Below are positions 46,882-60,020 of a stretch of DNA of 64,000 nucleotides, one piece after another (position 1 is the first letter of the stretch; each line of letters starts with the position of its first letter). The position numbers were made by a program, and so were the translations under genes. The stretch spans positions 7,526,406 to 7,590,405 of the forward strand of contig JBBCBC010000027.1 of assembly GCA_037126765.1 (NCBI GenBank), given 5' to 3'. The notes beneath the pieces are model-generated. The model ran no database searches and was not told the origin of the DNA. It saw nothing but the letters and a program-made list of their open reading frames with translations. The stretch comes from Stenogyne calaminthoides (taxonomy: Eukaryota > Streptophyta > Magnoliopsida > Lamiales > Lamiaceae).

Positions 46882-49459
46882 TTGGTTCTTAAGGAAGAAC
46901 CTTTGTGGTCACTTGAACTGATCTTTGAAAACCATTTTCAAAACTCATATTCTTTCAAAATTACCACAAGCATGGATAACACTTCAGGTATGCATCATAA
47001 TCTACCCATGTTTTCTGTTGATGAGTATGCAGATTGGTCCATAGACATGAGAGATCATCTGGGAGTGATCAGTAACAGAATGGATGAAATTCTTGAGATA
47101 AGACCAATTATCATCTATCATTTTAACCCAGCTGAAGTAGGACGAGATCCTACGCAACCAGTTGGAGCAAGAATCAGAAAGAGTCCCTCTCTGATGGATG
47201 CAGATGAGAGGAAATTGTCTAATATGGATACTGTTGCTAGACACCTCATCATGAAAACTATGGATGCTACTACAAGAGAGAAAGTGAAGTACCTGAAGAC
47301 AGCTAAGGAAGTCTGGGATACGCTTGCTGAAATCTGCAGAGGAAATGAACAGATCAAAGACAGCAGACTGCAAGCTGAGCTAGTTGTATTTGAAAAACTT
47401 AAGATGCTGCCGAATGAAACAGTTGATCAATTTGATGGAAGGATCACACGAGGAGTCAACCGACTTCGTGATCTTGGACGAGTAATGTCAAACAAGGATA
47501 TCAACTACAAGATTCTCAGATCATTGACCAAGAAATGGGATACAAAGGTGACAGTGATTAAGGATTGTCAAGATATTGCTACCATGAAGCCAAATGATCT
47601 AATCTTCAGTCTGAAAGCCCATGAGTTCGACCTGATTGAGAGAGGACAAGGATCAGATGATGTCCCTGCTGAAGCTGCTGCAAACTCAACTAAATCTGTT
47701 GCATTCCAAGCAACTAGCAGCAGTTCACGAATCGTGGAACCAGTTGGAAACATCATCAGCCAGGCCGAACAGATTGCACTCCTAACAAGGAAACTTGAAC
47801 GAACAAATGTTCAGATGGGCAAGTACAGAAAGTTCTATGATGACTATCGACGAAGCAGAGGAAGAGATCGAAGATCTTCTGACAGATCACAAGAGAGATA
47901 TCGTTCTTCAGATGATAGGGACAACAGAAGGGATGACCGGAAAGATGATCACAGAGATGAAAGGAAAGATGATCGGAGAGAGGATCGCAGAGAGAGCAGA
48001 TGAGATGAAAGATCAGATAAAATAGGATCTGATTACAGACAGAATGGAAAGTCTCCTGACAGATCATACCGAAAAAATGATTCACCAAACAGAGGAAATT
48101 TTGGAGGTTCAAGAGTTTGCTACAACTGTCAGAAACCAGGTCACTATAGTGCTGATTGCCCCAATCTGACTCTCAAAGAAAGAGAAGAGAAACAAAACAG
48201 AAGAGAACAAAGGTACCGAGATAGAAAAGTCATGGTAGCAGACACATCTAGAATTGACGATTCTTATCTGCCATCAGATGACTCTGGATATTCATCTGTT
48301 GAAGATTTATGTCTGATTATCACAACTGAAGATGTCGATGATTTGAACTTCTCATCTGATGACGACATCTGTCTGATGGCAAGAGAAACTGACCAGTCTG
48401 AGGTAATCTCTAAACCTTCTGTGATTTCTTGTTCTACACCTGTTGCGCTTAGCACATCTGCTGGAGAGATTAACCTGCAGGTCTACAATGACCAATTGCT
48501 TGATGATCTCTATAATGCAATAGATACTTATACACGAGTCGAAGTTGAGAACGATAACCTGAGAGCTGAGAACATCAGACTTGTTAAGGAAATTGAGGCA
48601 AGTAGAGCAGCTGAACTAAAATCAACTAAAATTGTTCAGAAGATGACCACAGAACTGGAGTTTTTGAAGGTCAGCTTTTCTGATCAGGGAAAGCTGGTTA
48701 AGGAACAGTTGGCTCTCAACCTACAACAAGCCAGTGAACTCAAATCTCTTCAGGGTAAGTTTGATGAACTCTTCCGGATGCATGATAATCTAAAAGCTAT
48801 TGAGGACGGTCTACGTAAGAAAATAGAGGTTTTCACAAAATCTTCTAAAACTGTTCAAGATCTGAAAAACTGTTTTCATACGCCGACTGATAAGAAGGGA
48901 ATTGGGTATGAAATCCCTTCTGGATCCTCAAAAGCCCCGTCTGGTTCACATCAGAAAAGTGTAACCAAACGAGTTTCTGACCAAGATACACGAAATACCA
49001 AATATGTATCTGGTAAGGGAAAACGACCAGCTGATCAGGCAAGACAAGTGTTAGATCAGAAAGGGAAAAAATGGACCTCAACTGATAAGACATCATCCTA
49101 GGTATCATCAGATGAACCCAGATCTTCTGAAGAGACCTCAGCCAAATCAGCAAAGTAGGTATCAGGCTGGACCATCTCGAAATGGACAGTCCCAACTGAT
49201 GCAGACTCAGTCCAAGCTTCCTAAGAAGCAAGCTAAGGGTAAACTGCTAAGACCAACTATGCCAGAAAGATATGAATCTTTTAATGGTAACAGTCGTACC
49301 TACCCTTACAATCAGAAACCTAGGGCTGCTGCACCTGAGCCCCACTGGATTAAAAGAAGACAAGTTTCAATGAAAAATCCCAAGTCTTCTGATTCGTCCA
49401 AGGCTCACACTAATATCATACTGATCAGATTGCATATGAAGAAACGTATGATTATGTAG
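46882..49459 (+). pseudogene. gag: Sirevirus gag with zinc knuckle and coiled-coil tail
   Basis: The first frame (46882-48003; likely true start at the Met at 46972, MDNTSGMHHNLPMFSVDEYA) has a gag/UBN2 domain (VWDTLAEICRGNEQIKDSRL and following) and an Arg/Asp-rich stretch. A TGA at 48001-48003 interrupts. The same frame then reads the zinc knuckle CYNCQKPGHYSADC (48118-48159) and 48232-49101, a long coiled coil (VENDNLRAENIRLVKEIEAS and onward to KKIEVF). TAG at 49099-49101 ends it, and the remainder (49112-49459) is in another frame. Long coiled-coil Gag tails are known in Sireviruses. Not functional as it stands. Confidence 0.88.
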
Positions 49460-51527
49460 ATGTTATGGGAGACAGATCAAGCCTTCTGTTTTCAACAGAG
49501 GTGCCAGATATGTTTGGATCCCGAAAGGTACTTCTAACTGTTGGGGAATAAGTTGCACAGATCTATTCGGGGTGAATATTTAAATACAAATTTAATTCTT
49601 ATAATTATTACTAGCATGAATTAATCATATATTAATTCAAATAATAATCCAACAACATATCATGCATATAATTAATTCACGTAAATCCTACGCATGCGGA
49701 ATTCTACGAGTTTACATGAACGTACCTCTTGGGATGGCAGTGATCTGGCTGATTAGACTAACCAAAAGAACTTTCCAAGTATTCTCTTAATCCTTGTTCG
49801 ACTATCCGGTGGTAGGACACTTGTGAACAATTAACAAAAGGAAAATAAATTATGTTGCACCACCTTTGTGGATTTACTAATTTTTCTAGCACATGGAATT
49901 GTACTTGAGAATGAAAGAGTCATCCCCTATTTATAGAGCATAGGTGGTCGAAAATTGTGGCAAAAAATAATGTGGGAAAATCTTTTCTTGATCTCCAAGA
50001 AATCTTGAATATATCTCCTATATTCTTTTTCCCATAATTATAATATTCCACAAAATCCCACATACTCTTTGTTATGGGATATTTTAGAAAATAATAGGCA
50101 AGAATTCAAGATTTGGATCTTCTTGAATTTATGAGATATTCTTGTATTTCAAGAAATACATATCTTCCATAATATCTTTTCAAGAAAATCAAGAAAATCT
50201 TTCTTGCCCTTTATCTTTCAAAAATTTCGAACTCTTCTTTATAAATAACCAAGTGGGAGATTTCTTGAATTTAATGAGATAATCTTGTATTCCAAGAATA
50301 CATATCTTCATTCCATAACAAAATTCAAAGAAAATCTTTCTCCCCTTTTATCTATAAATTTCGAAAAAAATTGGGAAAAATAAGCAACAATATTTATTTT
50401 ATTTTAAACATCTTTTTCAGTTATTGGACTATATGTTGGGCTACTTAGGGGGCCTTTAGGAGAATTAAGATTGGACCTTCCAATGGATCTTGAATTATCA
50501 ATATTGAGCCACAACATTATTCAAGCCCATAAATATTAATTAATCTCACTACATAATTAATATTGCACTATCCATCTTAACCCATATTACAGTCAATATG
50601 GCTCCCGGTTATTATTTCCCGTGTTTAAGATTATCTAGCCCATTAATTAATTCAAGCCACTGAAATAACTTTCCATTAATTAATATCTTTTGTCCTTGGT
50701 CAAGGAATGGCTCAACATTATTATCCATACCGGAAACTAATTCCACTTGCAAGATTTGGTATGATAAAGCTTATGAACCTCCCAAGGGGGCAAATCGAAC
50801 AAGCGTACTTGCACACGATTCTCCATATTAAATCTTAGCAATCACCTGTGACCAATAATATTGTCCAAGATAAAAAATATTGAATCTCGTTGATTCTCTA
50901 CCCATGATAAGTCAAAGCAATAGTTACCAACCACACGTGATCCTATTTAAGGAACGAAGATTGAGAAATAACGAACTACTAAGGTCTAATTCTTCCTTGT
51001 TCAGTTCTGAAGAATTTGTCCTCCTATAGGTCCTATTCAGTGCATCAGTCATGCACTAGTGTAATCTCTTGGTCAAGACAAGCCAATCTGAGCCTTACAC
51101 TTCAACCTTTCACGATGGGTTGTTCATTTCCATCTAGGTCGTGAATGGCGTACTTTTAGTTACAAGGGGCTGTTAATTTAATCTTCTGTGATCTGGTATC
51201 ACTAAATTAACTACAATGTTACACGTACAATTTATTGAACAGTTATGCAGTAAATATATGTAACATTCGATAATATTTAAAGCATCAGTGATAAACAATT
51301 TATTTCAATAAATAAGTTCGAAAATTCAGTTTTGATTATACAAAGTAAAAGCATACTTTCCTGTTGGGAAATAAATTTAATAAAGAGGATTTTGATTAGA
51401 TCCCAAAACCCCTGAGTATGACATGTTCAGGATTAATCTTGATAGATGAGTCAGAATTCAGTTTTAGAGTGTTCAGGATGTTATCTGCACCGTGTATAGT
51501 CGGCAGATATAGAACATGTTAGTTTCT

Positions 51528-51732
51528 GAAGACTCAGTTTGAAACTGAGAATCTGAAGACTCAGTATGAAACTGAGAATCTGAAAGCTCAGAGAAATCTG
51601 AAGGCTCAGAGAAACCTGAAGGCTCAGAGAATCCTGAAGACTCAGAGAATCCTGAATGCACAGAATCCTGAAGACTCAGTAATATACTGAATGCTCAGTA
51701 TATCCTGAATGTTCCGAGGCACTGAAGCTGAG
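51528..51732. repeat. Minisatellite of 18-27-bp units inside the solo LTR
   Basis: About eleven units built on CTGAAGACTCAGAGAATC with variants (CTGAAGGCTCAGAGAAAC, CTGAATGCTCAGTATATC). The core CTGAAGACTCAG is an imperfect palindrome. The serine/phenylalanine-rich frame on the minus strand is only the shadow of this repeat. Confidence 0.88.
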
Positions 51733-51737
51733 GAATA

Positions 51738-51851
51738 TAGCCGTTGGAATCCAGCTGACGTGGACCAATGAGAGGAAGACAACCAGCCTGGAAAAGCTGC
51801 AGAACTTACAGAGAATAGTATGGATTTGAATGAGATTCTCTCCAACGGTAA
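51738..51851. promoter_or_regulatory. MSA-like pair and CCAAT/ACGT motifs upstream of solo-LTR TATA
   Basis: TCCAACGGCTA occurs on the minus strand (51738-51748) and TCCAACGGTAA on the plus strand (51841-51851, one mismatch to the MSA consensus). Between them are GCTGACGTGGACC and CCAATGAGAG. TATAAATA is at 51867. Confidence 0.45.
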
Positions 51852-52261
51852 CATTCAAATTCACACTATAAATACAAGATCTTCCATCAAATTAAGTGTG
51901 GAGATTATGCACAAAATTCTACAAAGCCAAGAGCGTTATAGTCAAAGCATTCCCACCCTAGAACACAAGTCTGTAGATATACAAATATATTCAAATAGTG
52001 TTCTAGAACCCAACCTAAGCTACCCACGATGTATCTTAAGCTTAGAGAGATTCTCCCAACCTTAGCATTGAGGCTAAACCATTGTAAGGGAAAATCTCAC
52101 CATAGTTGGAGACAACACCAAACCCAAACCCATTCTCGTAAGAGATAACTAGTGGTGAAGGGAGGTAGTTGATTAGGCAATCCCGAGTGAGGGTGATAAG
52201 TCCCGAAGGAGTGTGAACTCGTTAAACATCTAAGAGGCGAGCCCGAGAGGGTGATAAGTCC

Positions 52262-52402
52262 AGTTTGAGTTAGTAAACTACAGAGGTAGTCAGAAAGCTC
52301 AAGGTCGGGTTGAGTAAGTAAACTACGTGGAGTAGTCAGAAAGCTCAGGGCCGAGTTGAGTAAGTAAACTACGCGAGGTAGTCAGAAAGCTCAAGGAAGT
52401 GA
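52262..52402. repeat. ~47-bp tandem repeat inside the solo LTR
   Basis: Three to four copies of GAGTAAGTAAACTAC, GTAGTCAGAAAGCTCA and a GGTCGGGTT/GGCCGAGTT-type block in tandem. Confidence 0.85.
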
Positions 52403-52785
52403 TGAAGGAATTTCCCTAGAAACATGGAGAGTGGATGTAGGAGCTTGAGTCTCCGAACTACTATACTTTGTTGTGTTCTTTATTGCTTTATGTTCTTATA
52501 TTGTCATACGCATTCAATTATAAGCAAAACACAACACATGAGCTTAAAAAGCAAAAATTTGTAATCACCATTCCTTCACCCCTGTTTTTATATGCATCGA
52601 AATTTTATGTTTACTTCCGCACGCGCAAAATGGGTTTTTCCACCGGGACCAACATTTCCAGTATAATCCCAACAATCTCCCACTTATACTCAAAGTCTGC
52701 TTTTAAGTATACTACAAACATGTCTCGTGTAGTCTGTGACATCTAATGTCACCTACACGAACCTAATAATTTCTCCCACTTATAC

Positions 52786-55700
52786 TCAAAGCAGATTGGC
52801 AACAGTCTTGACACTCATTCCTTCCACATGTCTCTCGAATGTATTCAGAGGCAGACCCTTTGTGAATGGATCTGCTAGGTTGTCTTCTGACGCTATCTTT
52901 ACCACATCTATATCTCCTCTCTTAACGATATCTCGTATAAGATGGTATTTCCTTTCAATGTGTTTGCTGGCTTTGTGGGCTTGTGGTTCCCTTGAATTTG
53001 CAACTGCTCCGGCATTATCACAATAAACAGTGATTCTGCTGGGCAAATTCGGAACCACATCCAAGTCCACTAGGAAGTTCTTGAGCCAAACCGCTTCTTT
53101 CGCTGCCTCGCAAGCAGCTACATATTCGGCTTCCATGGTAGAATCTGCGACGTATTTCTGCTTGACGCTTCTCCATGTCACGGCTCCTCCCCCCATGCAA
53201 AACACACTACCGGAGGTAGATTTTATGGAGTCTATGTCTGATTGGAAATCCGAGTTCGTGTAGCCGATGGGGATTGGACTATCTAACTGATAAACCAACA
53301 TTCTATCCCGAGTTCTTTTCAGATACTTTAGAATATTTTTAACTGCCATCCAATGTTCTTTCCCCGGGTTACTTTGATATCTTGCCACCATGCCAACGGC
53401 AAAGCAAATATCCGGTCTCTTACACAGCATTGCATACATAAGGCTTCCGACAGCCGAAGCATAAGGAATGTCTTTCATGTCATCTATCTCCTTTTGCGTC
53501 TTAGGGCACATTTTCTTGGATAGATGGATTCCATGTCTGAAAGGTACGAAGCCTTTCTTGGAATCTTGCATGCTGAATCATTTCAAGACAGTGTCTATAT
53601 ATGAAGCTTGCGATAAGCCTATCATCCTTTTCTTGCGATCTCGAGTGATCTTGATCCCAAGGATGTGTCCGGCTTCCCCTAAGTCCTTCATATCAAACTG
53701 TTTTGAAAGCCATGCCCTTAAGTTTGATAACACCTTCACATCGTTCCCGATGATCAGAATGTCGTCTACGTATAGTACTAAGAATACCAATGCAGTTCCG
53801 ACACGCTTTTTGTACACACAACTTTCGAACTTGTTTTGATCAAAGGCATAACACTTTATAACATGATCAAATCATTGGTTCCAAGCTCTGGATGCCTGTT
53901 TGAGTCTGTAAATGGACTTCATGAGCTTACAAACTAGGTGTTCTTGGCCTTTTTCAATGAAGCCTTGGGGTTGTTGCATATAGATCTCTTCATCAAGACT
54001 TAGTTAAGGAAAGGCATCTTGACATCCATTTGCCAGATTTCAAAGTCGAGATCTTGCAAAGACAATCGATAAGAGAATCTGGATGGACTTAAGCATGGCT
54101 ACGGGCGAAAAAGTTTCCTCATAATCAATCCCTTCTTTCTGAGTATAACCTTTCGTCACGAGTCTTGCTTTGAAGGTTTCCACCTTCCCGTCCGGTCCTC
54201 TTTTTCTCTTATACACCCACTTGCAACCAATGGGTTTGACCCCATTAAGTGGTTCGACTAACTCCCACACTTTGTTATGAAACATAGAACCCATTTCGGC
54301 TTTCATTGCTGTTTGCCAAGAATCTGCATCCTTGTCTTGGATTGCCTCGTCATATGTCCATGGGTGCGATTCGTCTTGTCAGGGAATCAAGTCCAGGACT
54401 CTCCTATTCCATGAATCTCTCGGGTCGTTTCACAACCCTCCCACTCTGACGAGGCTCGGTTGTGTAAGTGTGTCGTTTGGTATGTCATCTTTATGCAGTT
54501 GGCATTGAGGTTAGCCCTCTTAGCTCATTTAAGGTAATCTCACTTCTGGGTCTTCTTTCGTTCATATAGTCTTCTTCCAAAAATCTAAAGTGGGTGCTTA
54601 TGACCACCTTTTGATCTTCGGGACCATAGAACATACACCCTTTTTTGTTCCTCGGGGTATCCTACAAACAACCTTAATTACGATCGAGGATACAATTTTT
54701 AAAACTTCCTTGTCCAACAAGTAGGCCGGACACCCCCAAATCCTCATGTGTCTCATACTAAGCTTGCGCCCGGTCCACAATTCTTTGGGAGTTTTGGGAA
54801 CCGATTTGGATGACACCAAGTTCAGAATGTAAGTTGTTGTTTCCAAGGCATGACCCTAGAACGACTTGGGAAGATCCGCATAACTCATCATAGATCTACC
54901 AATTTCCAAAAGAGTTCTGTTACTTCGCTCTGCAACCCCATTTTGTTGAGGGCTTCCGGGTGCGGTGAGCTGGGATGCAATCCCTTCATCAGATAAGTAG
55001 TTCAAAAACTCATTGCTGAGGTATTCGCCTCCATGATCGGATCGTAGAGACTTGATACGTTTTTCCCTATGATTCTCTGCTTGAGCCTTAAATTCTTAGA
55101 ATTTCTCAAAGGTCTCAAATTTATGCTTCATAAGGAAAATATAACCGTACCTTGAGTAATCATCAATAAAAGTGACAAAATACTCATAACCTCCTCTTGC
55201 TTTGGTTGACATTGGACCACATACATCCGTGTGAGCGATCTCTAACACTTCTTTGGCTCTATTCCCTTGGCTCCAAATGCCCTCTTGGTCATTTTTTACC
55301 CTCCAAACATGATTCATGAAGTTGGAATTGGTTCAACTTGGAGAAACTCCGATGAACCGTCTTTCACCAACCTTTGGATCCTCTTTGGATTTATATGACC
55401 CAATCTTAGATGCCAAAGAAGTGTCTAGTTTCCGTCGATGAACGTTTTTCTTTTTCGAAACTTGATTGATGTGTTATAGGATGCATTTCGTGAGTGGTGT
55501 GCACAGTTAATTGTATAGAGATTATTCGACAACGTTCCATGACAGATAAATTTATCAAAAAGAGAAATGGTAACAACTTTATTAAAAGTAACCAAATATC
55601 CACATGAAAAAGTTTAGAAACTGAAATCAAATTCTTTCTAAAACTCGGAACGTAAAGAACATCTCTTAAAATTAAAACTCTGTCTTCAAAAGACAGGTGC

Positions 55701-55900
55701 ACTTCTCCCCATCGCTTCACCGCCACTCTAAAGAAGCATCGCCCAGTGTGATGAGGATCTCACTCCCACTAAGTTGTCGGGTCCGCTTGAATCCCTGTAA
55801 TGTGAAACAAACATGATCAGTGGATCCAGTATCCACCACCCATAAATGGGAGGCATACGCCGCTAAACAAGTTTCAACAACTAGTGCGTGAGAATTACCT
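52786..55900 (-). pseudogene. pol: copia pol (element 2): IN, RT and RNase H
   Basis: Minus strand, from high to low coordinates: protease and GAG-pre-integrase remnants (55406-55880, with WVVDTGSTDHVCF in the gag-side frame); integrase core FVTFIDDYSRYGYIF (55096-55317); integrase C-terminus KTPKELWTGRK (about 54750); RT VWELVEPLNGVKPIGCKWVY and GIDYEETFSPVAMLKS (54040-54306); catalytic YVDD (53578-53817); RNase H, an uninterrupted 261-codon frame (52786-53571) with DSTMEAEYVAACEAAKEAVW and the copia-typical ADPFTKGLP. One in-frame TGA at 53578-53580 separates YVDD from RNase H; element 1 has AGA there. Several further frameshifts. Confidence 0.9.
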
Positions 55901-56777
55901 TTCTTTCCATTCCTTTTGGGATTGGAACAGGCTGACCTCGATTGTCCTACTCTCCCGCTTTCCAAAACTTTCCTCATGCTTGATTCCATGTTGTTATTTG
56001 ATGTTGAGTCTGCTTGGTTCAACTTTCTTCTCTTTTCATCATCCTTATCACCACTTGACCTAGGATGAAAAAGAAGATTGCATTTTTCCAAGTTCTTTTC
56101 CTCGCTCCTTTCCCTTTCAACCAAAGTGAGAGCATTTACAAGATCATCCACTGTAAAATCTAGATCTTCCATTAGATACTCAAGATAGTGGTGATTATAG
56201 CTCTTTGGTAAGGATTGGAGAATGAAATCAATCTTAGTCTTGAAATCACATTTTTCGCCGAGGATCTCAAGTTTCTCAAACAACACCATAACCCTAAGGG
56301 CGTCTTTGCAGCTGCGCAATCGTCCCTTTTTCCATTTTTAATTCAAAGCAATTTCTTGCTTCACACTTTGGATTGCCATATGGGGGTCGATGTGCGAACA
56401 TCGCTCGAGATTCTCAGTAAGATGTCTGCGGTGACTAATATTCTTGATGAAGGTGTCTCAACGCGTCGGCGGATGTGCGTAATTGTATCCTTCATCAATT
56501 CATTTGTCGACTCCCATTCACCATAAATCATCTCATCCCATATTCAGGCGTCCTTAGTTAGTTTTTCGGGTTTTGGTGTATCAAGTACCCATTTTGAAGG
56601 TGATGCGGTTAGGACAAGTTTTAATTTGTATTTCCAATCAAAATAGTTTTCACCGGTAAGCAAATTGTCTTTAAGTATATTGGATGATGGATTAGAAGGT
56701 TTGCTACATGATGAAATGAAATAAACAATAATATGCATAAGCACAAATATATCACAAGGTTCGATCACATGCATCAT
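55717..56777 (-). pseudogene. gag: copia gag (element 2), broken
   Basis: The N-terminal part (56544-56777) reads NILKDNLLTGENYFDWKYKL, and the C-terminal part (55717-56319) reads FILQSLPKSYNHHYLEYLME with a KKGNSHALVVETCLAAYASH end that runs into the protease DTGS motif. The frames do not connect: about 220 bp between them are shifted or lost. The zinc-knuckle region is poorly kept. Confidence 0.82.
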
Positions 56778-57469
56778 ATTAAAATCTCAAAAAAAATATG
56801 AACACGCATCGATTAACATCTCAAAAACAGTTTAAATAAGCCACGCGTGGGGTGGGTCATTATTTAAACACATTCAAGAAAGTTACAAACAAAACGATTT
56901 ATAAACCTTTAATATCAGATTAATAGTTGGCTCGATTGACCAATATAAAATTGACGGGGACTTGAGGGGAAGTATATGCATATCAATTTTATACCTAAGT
57001 AATAACCATGATTAAATCTGAGGATTATTATTTCAGATTGAGCGAGCCTCGTGAGGAGGGTCATAAATCGCCACTAGTAATAATCCACAATCATCCATTT
57101 AGAATTCATTCATGTGAAAGCTAACTTTTGGACCGTCCAAAGTGGGGGAATTTCTCCAAAAGAATTCACAAATAAATAAATCATGGAGGTCAAAATTAAT
57201 TCAATTTTATTATCCGGAATAAAATTGTCAATTAATTATTTAAACATACATAGTAATTTTTTTTTGAAGGTGAGATTTTTCATTGGGCAACTCTCATGCA
57301 AACACATTTAAACAAATTAAATAAAGCATAAGGTAAGACAATAATAAATCAAGCAAAAGAAAAAATAAACACATTGGGCACAAATTATCCAATTGTCATG
57401 GTTTGATTTTTTCTTGGCTTGATCTTGAAGAAACACCGTCTTGAATTTCTCCCACTCGATCGTCTCGAA

Positions 57470-57845
57470 AAAAAAAAAAAAATCTCGAAAACGCCACGCC
57501 AGTAGCTCACGGTATGATGCACGCTCAAGATCCACACGCCACTGGGCCAAGTCTCCCTTTCAGAAATTTCTAAGACAACTCTAAGAAGCTTCACGGCGGT
57601 TTCTAAGACGCGCAAGATGGTCCAAATAGCCTTTCAAGAAGACGCCACAGACCACAAGATCCACACGCCCTGACCACTGCCTGCGCCGTCAAGAAGATAA
57701 TTACCCACGCCCGTCCCGCGCGATCTGGGCCTCCGATCGGCACGAATTCGCCGGGCCAAGACGGCGGCGCCTGCGCCCACCCGTCTTGCAGCAACTTTGA
57801 TCCTCGCGTCAAGTATGACCTTTTTCTGCGGCGCCACTTTAAAAC
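57470..57845 (-). other. GC-rich leader of element 2
   Basis: GC-rich block between gag and the primer-binding site, in the same position as 880-1290 of element 1, though the sequence differs considerably. Frames are open on both strands but contain no domain. Confidence 0.55.
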
Positions 57846-58149
57846 CCGGCTCGATTTTTATCTCTAATTAATTGGCTCGATTTCGATTAGGTTGCAATTT
57901 ATTTACAAAAAATAAATAAACCTAGATCTAGACTAGGTCTATTACATTGATCAAATCAAACAAATCCTAATCTATATTGGATTTTTCACGATAAGAAAAA
58001 CGAATCGAGCTAATCGAATTAAAAACCACAATTTATATGCATGCATAAATAAACACATTAAATTCCATGACAATTGGATACCGCAAAAGCAGATCTAGCA
58101 ATTCTACTATCCAATTTCAAATTTAATGTCGTGAATTAAATTACAATTT

Positions 58150-58183
58150 AAAAAATTGAGAGCAAACCGTGGCTCGATGCGAT
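58150..58183 (-). other. Primer-binding region of element 2
   Basis: The minus strand next to the LTR end reads ATCGCATCGAGCCACGG, equivalent to ATGGTATCGAGCCTCCG in element 1. Confidence 0.65.
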
Positions 58184-60020
58184 TGTTGGGGAATAAGTTG
58201 CCTGAGATCTATTAGGGTAAATATTTAAATACAAATTTAATTCTTATAATTATTACTAGCATGAATTAATCCTATATTAATTCAAATAATAATCTAACAA
58301 CATATCATGCATATAATTAATTCACGTAAATCCTACGCATGCGGAATTCTACGAGTTTACGTGAACATACTTCTTGGGATGACAGTGATCTGGCTGATTA
58401 GACTAACCAAAAGAACTTTCCAAGTATTTCCTTAATCCTTGTTCGACTATCCGGTGGTAGGACACTTGTGAACAATTAACAAAAGGAAAATAAATTATGT
58501 TGCACCACCTTTGTGGATTTACTAATTTTTCCAGCACATGGAATTGTACTTGAGAATGAAATAGTCATCCCCTATTTATAGAGCATAGGTGGTCGAAAAT
58601 TGTGGCAAAAAACAATGTGGGAAAATCTTTTCTTGATCTCCAAGAAATCTTGAATATATCTCATATATTCTTTTTCCCATAATTATAATATTCCACAAAA
58701 TCCCACCTACTCTTTGTTATGGGATATTTTCGAAAATAATAGGCAAGAATTCAAGATTTGGATCTTCTTGAATTTATGAGATATTCTTGTATTTCAAGAA
58801 ATACATATCTTCCATAATATCTTTTCAAAAAAATCAAGAAAATCTTTCTTGCCCTTTATCTTTCAAAAATTTCGAACTCTTCTTTATAAATAACCAAGTG
58901 GGAGATTTCTTGAATTTAATGAGATAATCTTGTATTCCAAGAATATATATCTTCATTCCATAACAAAATTCAAAGAAAATCTTTCTCCCCTTTTATCTAT
59001 AAATTTCGAAAAAAATTGGGAAAAATAAGCAACAATATTTATTTTATTTTAAACACTTTTTTCAGTTATTGGACTATATGTTGGGCTACTTAGGGGGCCT
59101 TTAGGAGAATTAAGATTGGACCTTCCAATGGATCTTGAATTATCAATATTGAGCCACAATATTATTCAAGCCCATAAATATTAATTAATCCCACTACATA
59201 ATTAATATTGCACTATCCATCTTAACCCATATTACAGTCAATATGGCTCCCGGTTATTATTTCCATTGTTTAAGATTATCTAGCCCATTAATTAATTCAA
59301 GCCACTGAAATAGTTTTCCATTAATTAATATATGTTGTCCTTGGTCAAGAAACGGTTCAACATTATTATCCATACCGGAAACTAATTCCACTTGCAAGAT
59401 TTGGTATGATAAAGCTTATGAACCTCCCAAGGGGGCAAATCGAACAAGCGTACTTGCACACGATTCTCCGTATTAAATCTTAGCAATCACATGTGACCAA
59501 TAATATTGTCCAAGATAAAAAATATTGAATCTCGTTGATTCTCTACCCATGATAAGTCAAAGCAATAGTTACCAACTACACGTGATCCTATTTAATGAAC
59601 GAAGATTAAGAAATAACGAACCACTGAGGTCTAATTCTTCCTTGTTCAGTTCTGAAGAATTTGTCCTCCTGTAGGTCCTATTCAGTGCATCAGTCATGCA
59701 CTAGTGTAATCTCTTGGTCAAGACAAGCCAATCTGAGCCTTACACTTCAACCTTTCACGATGGGTTGTTCATTTCCATCTAGGTCGTGAATGGCGTACTT
59801 TTAGTTACAAGGGACTGTTAATTTAATCTTCTGTGATCTGGTATCACTAAATTAACTACAATGTAACACTTACGATTTATTGAACAGTTATGCAGTAAAT
59901 ATATGTAACATTCGATAATATTTAAAGCATCGGTGATAAACAATTTATTTCAGTAAATAAGTCCAAAATTCAGTTTTGATTATACAAAGTAAAAGCATAT
60001 TTTCCAGTATAATCCCAACA
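58184..60020 (-). repeat. 5' LTR of element 2 (1837 bp)
   Basis: Plus-strand reading TGTTGGGGAATAAGTTGCC ... CAGTATAATCCCAACA. The TATA box is at 58573-58580 (minus). Uninterrupted, so it shows the original sequence of the split 3' LTR, including AGCATATTTTCCAGTATAAT at the later insertion point. Confidence 0.95.

Larger units (their letters stand above)
51362..52654 (+). repeat. Solo LTR (Sirevirus-like) nested in element 2
   Basis: TGTTGGGAAATAAATTTAAT ... CACCGGGACCAACA, flanked by TTTCC on both sides (51357-51361, 52655-52659). Its start, its ATTCTCTCCAACGG...TATAAATA promoter (TATA 51867-51874) and its GTGTGAACTCGTTAAA block resemble the Sirevirus LTR at 45400-46834, so it is a related but distinct family. 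No internal region: the product of LTR-LTR recombination. It contains two internal minisatellites. Confidence 0.93.
49539..52674 (-). repeat. 3' LTR of element 2, interrupted at 51357-52659
   Basis: Plus-strand reading TGTTGGGGAATAAGTTGC ... CAGTATAATCCCAACA. Collinear with 58184-60020 except for the inserted solo LTR plus one TSD copy (1298 bp). The TATA box is at 49928-49935 (minus). Confidence 0.94.
49539..60020 (-). mobile_element. Long-LTR copia retrotransposon (element 2), complete, nested
   Basis: LTRs at 58184-60020 (5') and 49539-52674 (3', split by a solo LTR), flanked by CTAAC on both sides (49534-49538, 60021-60025). Without the nested insert it is about 9.18 kb, the same as element 1. 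It lies antisense to the Sirevirus it interrupts. Structural ends are perfect TG...CA. The two LTRs differ by a few percent by eye, so insertion is not very recent. Confidence 0.95.

Noticed and set aside
51528..51732. CRISPR-like or protein-coding repeat (Ser/Phe-rich minus frame)
   Set aside because: Units are contiguous with no unique spacers, inside an LTR of a plant element; it is a minisatellite.
54376..54600. Possible extra gene between RT and integrase of element 2
   Set aside because: It aligns in position with the integrase-to-RT spacer of element 1 (about 4170-4330), so it is decayed pol.
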